Source: Aquisalimonas sp.
Lineage (GTDB): Bacteria; Pseudomonadota; Gammaproteobacteria; Nitrococcales; Aquisalimonadaceae
Reading direction: 5' to 3'
DNA: 7,170 bases
Assembly: GCA_007127625.1 (NCBI GenBank)
Contig: SKYZ01000441.1
Location: 1 to 7,170, forward strand
Part shown: piece by piece, positions 1 to 5,792 of the stretch
How the letters are laid out: every line of letters begins with the position of its first letter
Numbering within the stretch: the first letter of the stretch is position 1
Program-made: the position numbers and the translations under genes
Notes under the pieces: generated by a model
Database searches by the model: none
Seen by the model: the letters and a program-made list of their open reading frames with translations, nothing else
Told to the model about the DNA's origin: nothing

Positions 1-1211
1 CGCCGGTTGGCTGCCAGTCGTCCGGCGGCCAGCATCATCCGCACGTCGGCATAGCCCAGCAGATCGGTGCCCGCCTTGATCCGGTAGGGGATGCCCCGAC
101 GCAACAGCGCCGCCTCGAGGCCCCGCGCAAGACGGTTCTTGCGGTACAGCACCGCCAGCTTCTCGGCCCGCCGCCCGCCGCGCAGGGACGTCTCCAACTG
201 GTCCGCCACGCCCTCGGCCATGGCCTCACCGTCATCGTATTCCGCCAGCGCCAGAGGCGATGCATTACCCTGACGCACGGCGTACGGATTCTTCTCCAGA
301 CGGGTCGTATTGTTGCGCACCAGGGTCGCTCCGCCGGTGACGATGGCATCGGTGGAACGGTAGTTGCGCTCCAGCCGGTAGACGGCGGCCTGGTAGGTGT
401 CAATGAACTCGCGCATGTTCTCCGGCCGCGCGTGCCGCCACTCGTAGATGGCCTGGTCGTCGTCACCCACCAGCAGCACCGTGCCGCTGTCCGGCATCAG
501 CAGCCGCAGCAGGCGGAACTGGGCGGCGTCGGTATCCTGGGCCTCGTCCACGGTGACGTCCCGCAGTTCGGCACGCAGACGCTCGCCGAGGGCCTCATCG
601 GTACGCAACAGCCGCGCCGGCAACAGAATCAGGTCGGAGAAATCCAGCACGCCGGCCCGCCGCTTCTCCTCCTCGTACCGTCGCAGGGTTTCGCGGAAGC
701 GGCGTCCGGTATCCTTCTGCAGGCCGTGTTCCTCGCACAGGCGCATGAGTTCCGGCACATCCGCCTCGTGGGTGACATCCAGGCCGTTGGCGTTGACCTT
801 CTCGTACAGGCGCACCAGTTCCTGACGTCCGGCCTTGTCGGGAAAGGGTCGCGCCAACAGGGCGTCCAGCATGCGCCCGGCATCGTCGGCATCCATGAGT
901 GTGGCATTCCGGGGAATGCCGATGGCCTTGCCGTACTGGCGGAGCATCCGGTTACCGAAGCTGTGGAAGGTGCTGATCCAGGGCAGGCCTACACTCCCGG
1001 GCAGCCGCTCCCGCAGCCGCTCGCGCATCTCGCCGGCGGCCTTGTTGGTGAAAGTCAGCAGCACCATGGCCTCGCCGGCGACGCCGCCCTCCGTCAGCCG
1101 CCGCGCTGCGCGCTCCGTGGTGCAGCGGGTCTTGCCGGAACCGGCGCCGGCGAGCACGGCAGCCGGGCCGTCGTCGTGGGCAACAACCCGCGCCTGGTCG
1201 TCATCAAGCAT
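1..1211 (-). CDS. UvrD/Rep-type superfamily 1 DNA helicase (3' part beyond window)
   Basis: An ATP-driven 3'-5' DNA helicase of the UvrD/PcrA/Rep family, with the first 403 codons visible. Motifs seen in order: Q-motif-like DDDQARVV at the N-terminus (residues 3-10), Walker A AGAGSGKT (21-28), motif Ia TFTNKAAGEMRER (53-65), STFHSFGNR (80-88), LDFSDLI (189-195), Walker B VDEAQDT (221-227), motif III VGDDDQAIYEWRHA (248-261) and motif IV LERNYRST (280-287). The visible part covers domains 1A and 1B and the start of 2A; the 2B domain and motifs V and VI lie off the left edge. Walker B reads DEAQD where UvrD, PcrA and Rep usually have DEFQD, so I do not assign it to housekeeping uvrD or rep. ATG at 1211 is chosen because it sits just before the Q motif; an in-frame TTG at 1220 is possible. 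No clear Shine-Dalgarno sequence is seen. It lies 88 bases downstream of the mrfB-like gene on the same strand, so it may be the third gene of a repair operon (inference). Confidence 0.93.
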   Translation of the reverse strand, partial: MLDDDQARVVAHDDGPAAVLAGAGSGKTRCTTERAARRLTEGGVAGEAMVLLTFTNKAAGEMRERLRERLPGSVGLPWISTFHSFGNRMLRQYGKAIGIPRNATLMDADDAGRMLDALLARPFPDKAGRQELVRLYEKVNANGLDVTHEADVPELMRLCEEHGLQKDTGRRFRETLRRYEEEKRRAGVLDFSDLILLPARLLRTDEALGERLRAELRDVTVDEAQDTDAAQFRLLRLLMPDSGTVLLVGDDDQAIYEWRHARPENMREFIDTYQAAVYRLERNYRSTDAIVTGGATLVRNNTTRLEKNPYAVRQGNASPLALAEYDDGEAMAEGVADQLETSLRGGRRAEKLAVLYRKNRLARGLEAALLRRGIPYRIKAGTDLLGYADVRMMLAAGRLAANR

Positions 1212-1299
1212 ACGGTTCAAGTGGGTGGTGGCCGGAAAGGGAGGGATTCTACGGGCTGTCGCCGACCGCGACCACACGCACGTACCGAGAGCAGACCAA
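1212..1299. other. Spacer between mrfB and the UvrD-like helicase gene
   Basis: Eighty-eight bases separate the mrfB stop from the helicase start. I see no hairpin with a T-run, no recognisable promoter and no GTTC-N7-GTTC or CTGT-N8-ACAG box. Read-through from mrfB is therefore possible, but the gap is large enough that a separate weak promoter cannot be excluded. Confidence 0.4.
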
Positions 1300-2544
1300 C
1301 TACCGGCGTCGAGGCGGGCTCCCGAACTCCAGTGTCAGGTTGGCACCGGCTGCGCCCCTGCCCCGCAGGCGGGAGAGACGGCGTTCCTTGTCCGGGCCTG
1401 CCGGCAGCCGATCGGCCCAGCGCCGTGCCGTGACCGGGTCGCGCTGCACATGCTCGTAGAACTTCGCCAGGTGTTCAGCGCCCCGGGTATCGCCCTCGCT
1501 GGCCAGTGCGTGCCAAATGGCCACTGCCTCGTCGAGTCGTCGCTGCCGGCGCAGCAGCCGCGCCAGTTCCAGTCGGCCGGCGGCGTCGAGATCCTGCTCC
1601 CGCTGCAGGCATTCCAGCGCGCGCCCCTCGTCACCGGCCCGCAACCACGCGGCGGCCGCGCCGCGACCGTCGGCGCGCCATGCCCACGGGCATGCAACCA
1701 CGTCGCCCAGGCGTGGCGCCAGGGCCAACAGCGAGACGATGTCCAGCCGATTGTGGCGCAGGACATCACCCAGCCGCTGTCCCTGGCCGCGGTGCACCCA
1801 GTCAAACCACACGGCGGGCACGGCACTGCCGGGTAGATCATCCTGCCGTTGCAGCCCCAGCAGGGCCGCCTCGGTGGTGGCCAGGCGGCAGTCCGTCCAG
1901 CAGCACGCGAACAGTCGACGCACCGGATGCAGCAGGTCGACATGGGTTGCGGGAAACGGTGGCGAGGCGACGCCGTTGAGCCGGTAGCGGTCGCGCAGCA
2001 GTGGCAGGTCGAAGCTACCGCCGTTGTACGTAGCGACGCAGTCGAGACCCTGGAGGTCGTCGGCCAGGGCATCCAGCATGGCTGCCTCGCCCCCGAACCC
2101 GGTAAGCAGGTACTGCCGCGCCTGCCAGAGATTACCCCGGCGGCGCAGCAAACCAATATTGAAGGCGACCGTACCAGTGCCGCCGGCCAGACCACTGGTT
2201 TCCGTGTCCAGGAAGCCTATGGCGGCCAGGGGCAGATCCGGCAATCCGGGGAACGCCAGGCGGGCATGCGGCCCAAGCAGGTATGCATCACCGTGACGGT
2301 CGCCGTCGGCGTAGTCGCGGTCCACCCGCAGCACGCCCGGGGCCAGGATCTCGGCCCCCAGCGTCTCGGCCAGTGTGTCCGCATCGCCGGCGCCCGACGG
2401 CCGGGGCGCGGCATCACGCTGGCCCACCCGCATGCGCGCCAGGCGCTCCTGCAGCGTGGTCGCGCCATCGCGGGCACGCTCGGGCTCCGGCGTCACGGCG
2501 CCGGCCTGTTGTCGCAGGGTATCGAGCCGTTTCCTAAGCGCCAT
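1300..2544 (-). CDS. mrfB: MrfB (YprB)-family DEDDh exonuclease
   Basis: A 414-residue RNase H-fold exonuclease. The catalytic signature is complete: DTE (D113, E115) in GFLDTETSGLAGG, then D179 in NGGSFDLPLL, then H264 and D268 in RHNRLDIVSLL, matching the D-E-D-(H)-D metal-binding set. The region after about residue 290 is rich in Ala, Leu and Arg and looks like helical repeats (AAAAWLRAGDEGRALECL, LDEAVAIWHALASEG), consistent with the C-terminal TPR-like part of B. subtilis MrfB, which has about the same length. In B. subtilis MrfB acts with the helicase MrfA to repair mitomycin C damage; the same role here is inferred from family and adjacency. The reading frame is open upstream to 2685, but ATG 2544 is chosen: it gives the family length, and the start overlaps the mrfA stop by 11 bases (ATGGCGCTTAG), suggesting translational coupling. 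The Shine-Dalgarno sequence is weak (GGCGGA just upstream). The stop is TAG at 1302-1300. Residues 16-60 look like a loosely conserved linker. Confidence 0.93.
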   Translation of the reverse strand: MALRKRLDTLRQQAGAVTPEPERARDGATTLQERLARMRVGQRDAAPRPSGAGDADTLAETLGAEILAPGVLRVDRDYADGDRHGDAYLLGPHARLAFPGLPDLPLAAIGFLDTETSGLAGGTGTVAFNIGLLRRRGNLWQARQYLLTGFGGEAAMLDALADDLQGLDCVATYNGGSFDLPLLRDRYRLNGVASPPFPATHVDLLHPVRRLFACCWTDCRLATTEAALLGLQRQDDLPGSAVPAVWFDWVHRGQGQRLGDVLRHNRLDIVSLLALAPRLGDVVACPWAWRADGRGAAAAWLRAGDEGRALECLQREQDLDAAGRLELARLLRRQRRLDEAVAIWHALASEGDTRGAEHLAKFYEHVQRDPVTARRWADRLPAGPDKERRLSRLRGRGAAGANLTLEFGSPPRRR

Positions 2545-4936
2545 GATCCGCCAGCAGTTCCATGACCCGCAGCGCCGCCTGTTTCGGCGAGAAGCCGCGG
2601 TCCTCGTCGGACGCCAGGATGGGTCCGACGCAACCCGGGCAGCCTGACTGGCAGCCGCACGCAGCCACCAGGTCACGGGCATCACTCACCACGGCACGGC
2701 GCTGCTCGTACAGTGGGGCCGACAGGCCGACACCGCCGGGGTAGTTGTCGTAGAGGAACACCGCCGGGCGAAAACGCTGCTCCTGTTCCGGGTCCAGGGT
2801 GCCCTGCTCGAAGCTGCGGATCTGCCCGCGGCCACTGGCACCCACGGTGGCGAACCAGCGGGCGTTGCCGTCGCCCACGGCACGCCCCAGGTCCTGGGGC
2901 TCGGACATTGCCAGCAGGGCGGCCACGTGGTGCATGGCGTGGGCGGCGCCCAGGAAGCCGTCCAGCGCCTCCTGGCGGCTGTCGAACGCGGCCTGCAGTT
3001 CATCAGGGTGAATTTCCCACCACACGGCGGTGGTATGCATCTCCTGATCCGGCAGGTTGATGTTGCCGTAGCCGATATTCTCGTGGGTGTAGTAGCGGAT
3101 CTTCTTGAACCCGGGAATGCGGCGCACCAGGTGCACCTCGCCGTTGGCGCACTCCGAGCGCCTGACACGGGCCGCCTCGAAGCTCTCCAGGATCTTGAGC
3201 CGCGTATAGTCGATGGCGTCGGTGTAGTAGTCGGCGCGGGTCTGACGAACCCACGCCTTGCGGCCTTCCCAGTCCAGGGTCTCCACCTGGTAGGGGCTGG
3301 CCTGAATGAGGTAGATGGCGCCCTCGTAGAGCGTTTCGGCGGCGCTGGAGTAGTCCACCTCGGCAACGATGCGCTGGCCGCCATCGGTGACGTCGATGAC
3401 CACGAAGTTGCCCTCGGCCACCGAGCGCAGACTCACGCTGTTGGCCGGGTAGCTGTCCTCGGTCCAGTGCCAGCGGTCCTCTTCCCGGTGCAGCACGCCC
3501 TGCTCTTCCAGGTAGGTGAGCAGATCTTCCAGATCCTCGCCGCCGAAACGCTCGCCCTGGCGGAACGGCAGCTCGAAGGCGGCGCAGCGGACGTGGTCCA
3601 GCAGGATCAGGAGCTGGTCCGGGTCGATGCGGGCGTGCTCCGGCGATGCGCCCAGGAAGAATTCCGGGTTGCGCACGATGTACTGGTCCAGCGGCTGACT
3701 GGACGCCACCAGCACGCCCAGGGCGGTGCGGTTGCGCCGCCCTGCCCGCCCCAGGCGCTGCCAGGTGGCGGCGATGGTGCCCGGGTAGCCGTCCAGCACG
3801 CAGACATCCAGCGAGCCGATATCCACGCCCAGTTCCAGTGCCGAGGTGGCCACCACGCAGTCCACGTTGCCGGCGCGCAGTGCCTTTTCCGTGTCGCGTC
3901 GCTCGCCGGGCAGGTAGCCGCCCCGGTAGGCCGCCACCCGGGTGCCCTTGCGCGGGTCGCTGTCGAACACGTCCTTCAGGTACTTGGTGATCACCTCCAC
4001 CATCAACCGGCTGCGGGCGAAGACGATGGACTTGAGCCCGCCGCGTACCGCCATGCGGGTGATCCGCGTGCTCTGGGACCGGCTGGAGGCGCGGATGCCG
4101 AGATCGGCATTGATCACCGGCGGGTTCCACAGCAATAGCTGCTTTTCGCCGGCCGGGGCACCGCTCTCGGTCACCGCACGCACCTCGTCCCCCACCAGGC
4201 CCCGGGCCAGTTCGGCGGAGTTGGCGATGGTGGCCGACGACAGGATGAACACCGGATCGGCACCGTAGAAGCGGCAGATGCGCCGCAGCCGCCGCATGAC
4301 ATTGGCTACGTGGGAGCCGAACACGCCCCGGTAGGTATGGGTCTCGTCGATGACCACGTAGCGCAGGCTCTCGAAGAACTGCGCCCACTTGGTGTGGTGC
4401 GGGAGCACGCCCTTGTGCAGCATGTCCGGATTGGTGACCACGATGTCGCCGCGAGTCCGCACCGCCTTGCGGGCATCCCCGGGCGTGTCGCCGTCGAAGG
4501 TGTAGGCGCGGATGCCCAGCTCCCCCGCCTGATTCAGCTCCGTGAGTTCGGCCACCTGATCCTGGGACAGCGCCTTGGTGGGGAACAGGTAGAGCGCCTT
4601 GCCGCCCTCGGTGAGCGCCGTATGCAGCACCGGCAGGTTGTAGCACAGCGTCTTGCCCGAGGCGGTGGGTGTGACCACCACGGTATGCTGCCCGGCACGA
4701 ATGTGATCCCAGGCCTCCCGCTGGTGGCTGTAGAGCCGGGCGATGCCGCGCTGCTCCAGTGCGCGTCGCAGCCGCGGCTCCAGGGCATCCGGCAGCTTGC
4801 CGAATCGGGCCTCCCGGGCGGGCACCACCAGCTCCCCGGTGATGCGACCGCCGTACTTGCGCTTCAGCCGCCCGGCCAGGCGCCGCACCGGATCGGTGGC
4901 CTCGGCCGGAACGGCTTGCTCTGCGGGTGCGCCCAT
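2534..4936 (-). CDS. mrfA: MrfA (YprA/Hrq1-like) DEAD/DEAH-box DNA repair helicase
   Basis: An 800-residue superfamily 2 helicase. Motifs in order: Q-like LYSHQREAW (68-76), motif I TPTASGKT (89-96), Ia FPTKALSQDQ (118-127), Ib TNPDMLH (168-174), II DETH (197-200), III SSATIANS (233-240), IV IVFARSR (304-310), V ATSALELGVDIG (363-374) and VI QRLGRAGRR (393-401). Near the C-terminus is the four-cysteine cluster CGCQSGCPGC (C760, C762, C766, C769), which in MrfA binds zinc within the DUF1998/MZB domain, after the family-typical FLYDNYPGGVGL (727-738). I recall long matching stretches in B. subtilis YprA (749 residues), such as HTYRGVFGSHVANV and CRFYGADPVFI. In B. subtilis this 3'-5' helicase works with MrfB on mitomycin lesions; fungal Hrq1 is a relative. 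ATG 4936 is chosen: the frame is open to 5020, but that would run through the operator region and into lexA, and GGAG lies 11 bases before ATG 4936. The stop TAG (2536-2534) overlaps the start of mrfB. Control by LexA is inferred from the two operators upstream. Confidence 0.95.
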   Translation of the reverse strand: MGAPAEQAVPAEATDPVRRLAGRLKRKYGGRITGELVVPAREARFGKLPDALEPRLRRALEQRGIARLYSHQREAWDHIRAGQHTVVVTPTASGKTLCYNLPVLHTALTEGGKALYLFPTKALSQDQVAELTELNQAGELGIRAYTFDGDTPGDARKAVRTRGDIVVTNPDMLHKGVLPHHTKWAQFFESLRYVVIDETHTYRGVFGSHVANVMRRLRRICRFYGADPVFILSSATIANSAELARGLVGDEVRAVTESGAPAGEKQLLLWNPPVINADLGIRASSRSQSTRITRMAVRGGLKSIVFARSRLMVEVITKYLKDVFDSDPRKGTRVAAYRGGYLPGERRDTEKALRAGNVDCVVATSALELGVDIGSLDVCVLDGYPGTIAATWQRLGRAGRRNRTALGVLVASSQPLDQYIVRNPEFFLGASPEHARIDPDQLLILLDHVRCAAFELPFRQGERFGGEDLEDLLTYLEEQGVLHREEDRWHWTEDSYPANSVSLRSVAEGNFVVIDVTDGGQRIVAEVDYSSAAETLYEGAIYLIQASPYQVETLDWEGRKAWVRQTRADYYTDAIDYTRLKILESFEAARVRRSECANGEVHLVRRIPGFKKIRYYTHENIGYGNINLPDQEMHTTAVWWEIHPDELQAAFDSRQEALDGFLGAAHAMHHVAALLAMSEPQDLGRAVGDGNARWFATVGASGRGQIRSFEQGTLDPEQEQRFRPAVFLYDNYPGGVGLSAPLYEQRRAVVSDARDLVAACGCQSGCPGCVGPILASDEDRGFSPKQAALRVMELLADHGA

Positions 4937-4944
4937 GGTTCGAT

Positions 4945-4959
4945 GTTCTCCATTGGTTC
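4945..4959 (+). promoter_or_regulatory. Putative LexA operator 1 (GTTC-N7-GTTC)
   Basis: A direct repeat with GTTC at 4945-4948 and again at 4956-4959, separated by exactly seven bases. This is the LexA-box architecture of Alphaproteobacteria. With three extra bases it reads GTTCTCCATTGGTTCTCC, which agrees with operator 2 (read on the other strand) at 14 of 18 positions; the shared pattern is GTTCTCYRTTKGTTCTCY. It lies between the mrfA start codon and the proposed mrfA -10 element, so a bound repressor would sit at about +3 to +17 of mrfA. An extra isolated GTTC at 4938-4941 does not have the N7 spacing. Confidence 0.75.
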
Positions 4960-4968
4960 TCCTCTGCC

Positions 4969-4997
4969 AATGTAGAGAACAAACAGAGAACGGACAA
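4969..4997 (-). promoter_or_regulatory. Probable sigma-70 promoter for mrfA
   Basis: On the minus strand, a -35-like TTGTCC (4997-4992, four of six consensus bases) and a -10-like TACATT (4974-4969, four of six) are separated by 17 bases. Operator 2 fills the spacer. Transcription would start near 4962, giving a leader of about 26 bases to the mrfA ATG. No equally good promoter for lexA was found in this spacer: TTGGTT at 4953-4958 is a possible -35 element but has no convincing -10 at the right distance. Confidence 0.5.
4977..4991 (-). promoter_or_regulatory. Putative LexA operator 2 (GAAC-N7-GAAC, reverse orientation)
   Basis: GAAC at 4977-4980 and 4988-4991 are seven bases apart; on the minus strand this reads GTTC-N7-GTTC. 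It mirrors operator 1: the four half-sites are exactly symmetric about position 4968, and the box centres are 32 bases apart, close to three helical turns. It lies inside the 17-base spacer of the proposed mrfA promoter and ends 13 bases before the lexA start codon, so binding could block both divergent genes. LexA as the ligand is inferred from the motif type and from lexA being adjacent. Confidence 0.75.
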
Positions 4998-5004
4998 GAC
5001 CGCA

Positions 5005-5604
5005 ATGACTGCCCTGACACCGCGCCAGCAGGAAATCCTCGACTACCTGCGCCAGTGCAGCACCGAGGGCGTTGCCCCGACCCTGGACGCTATCTGCGCG
5101 GACCTGGGCCTGCGCTCGCGCGGCTCCCTGCACAAACACATCCAGGCACTGGTGGACGCCGGCCTGGTGGTCCCGATGGCAGGCCGCCACCGGGGCGTTC
5201 ATCTGACCGCAGCCGCCGTGCCCGAGGACGGCGGCCTGCCCCTGCTTGGCCGCATCGCCGCCGGCCGCCCCATCGAGGCAGTCACGGATGACACCCGCAT
5301 GCAGGTTCCGGATGCCCTGCGCAGCAGCGCGTCGTGCTATGTGCTGGAAGTCCGGGGCGACTCCATGACGGAGGACGGCATCCTCGACGGCGACTGGGTG
5401 GTCATCGAGCACCGAGAGCACGCCCGTAACGGCGAAGTGGTGGTGGCCCTGATCGACGACGAGGAGGCCACCCTCAAGCGCATCGAGCAGCGCCCCGAGC
5501 GTACCCTGCTCCACCCCGCCAACGCCGCCTACAAGCCGCAGGAGTACCCACCGGATCGGGTGCGGATCCAGGGCGTGGTGGTGGGGCAGATGCGGAAGTA
5601 CTGA
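5005..5604 (+). CDS. lexA: LexA, SOS-response repressor with self-cleaving protease domain
   Basis: A 199-residue LexA. The N-terminal winged helix-turn-helix spans about residues 1-68 (starting [15 protein letters not shown]). The C-terminal S24 protease domain has the cleavage bond A86-G87 in GRIAAGRP, nucleophile S120 in RGDSM (117-121) and general base K158 in ATLKRIE. These match E. coli A84-G85, S119 and K156 closely. Upon DNA damage, RecA-ssDNA filaments trigger self-cleavage and derepression. The recognition helix reads [12 protein letters not shown] (38-49): the E. coli specificity residues N41, A42, E44 and E45 are replaced by G, S, H and K at aligned positions. The helix is closer to the alphaproteobacterial pattern S-K-S-G-I-H-R, which fits the GTTC-N7-GTTC operators just upstream. 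The start ATG 5005 matches LexA N-termini; the frame extends upstream to 4927 but that would cover the operators. The Shine-Dalgarno sequence is weak (ACGGA, about 10 bases before). Autoregulation is likely. Confidence 0.97.
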   Translation: MTALTPRQQEILDYLRQCSTEGVAPTLDAICADLGLRSRGSLHKHIQALVDAGLVVPMAGRHRGVHLTAAAVPEDGGLPLLGRIAAGRPIEAVTDDTRMQVPDALRSSASCYVLEVRGDSMTEDGILDGDWVVIEHREHARNGEVVVALIDDEEATLKRIEQRPERTLLHPANAAYKPQEYPPDRVRIQGVVVGQMRKY

Positions 5605-5792
5605 TGTTGGGGCCCGAACGCGACGGCCGGTCGCGGCTTGCGCCGCTCCTACGGCTGGGCATGAATCGGCCCCGACAATCGGTTACCATACGTGCCTTTC
5701 CGCGCAGGGAACTCTCAAGCTACCCAGTCCGTTGCAGTGGCCATGGCGCCCCGCCGGATCGGGTTCAAGACACGCGAACGAGGAGTCACAGC
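5605..5792. other. lexA-glcB intergenic region
   Basis: This gap of 188 bases holds two overlapping hairpins near its left end: CGCGAC/GTCGCG at 5619-5635, with a 5-base loop, and the REP-like palindrome at 5633-5646. Neither is followed by a T-run, so an intrinsic terminator for lexA is not supported. A strong Shine-Dalgarno sequence AGGAG (5781-5785) lies seven bases before the malate synthase start. No convincing promoter or GTTC-N7-GTTC operator for glcB is visible. Confidence 0.6.
5628..5654 (-). repeat. REP-like palindromic element
   Basis: On the minus strand the element begins with a GTAG head followed by GAGCGGCGCAAGCCGCGACC. Its core is a perfect 5-bp stem GCGGC/GCCGC with a TTGC loop (5633-5646). 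A GTAG/GTRG head followed by a GC-rich hairpin is the hallmark of REP elements mobilised by RAYT (IS200-like) transposases, and very similar words recur in Pseudomonas and Xanthomonadaceae genomes. Only one copy is present here, so its repeat status is inferred from resemblance. Confidence 0.55.

Noticed and set aside
432..1836. Two overlapping 333-codon plus-strand open frames (432-1433 and 835-1836)
   Set aside because: They are antisense shadows of the UvrD-like helicase and mrfB genes in GC-rich DNA; their translations show no recognisable domain.
4951..4972. CATTGG / CCAATG inverted repeat with a 10-base spacer
   Set aside because: It is centred near 4961.5, away from the operator symmetry at 4968, and overlaps operator 1 and the mrfA -10 element; probably coincidental.
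4962..4977. CTCT-N8-AGAG inverted repeat resembling the E. coli SOS box layout (CTGT-N8-ACAG)
   Set aside because: The essential G and C of CTGT/ACAG are absent, and the GTTC-N7-GTTC boxes explain the spacer much better.
3003..4997. A 664-codon minus-strand frame overlapping mrfA, and the 403-codon plus-strand frame at 2927-4138
   Set aside because: Low-complexity Arg/Gly/Pro/Ala translations in alternative frames of mrfA, which itself carries every helicase motif.
5660..5700. Possible glcB promoter with -10-like TACCAT at 5684-5689
   Set aside because: No acceptable -35 element lies at 16-18 bases spacing.
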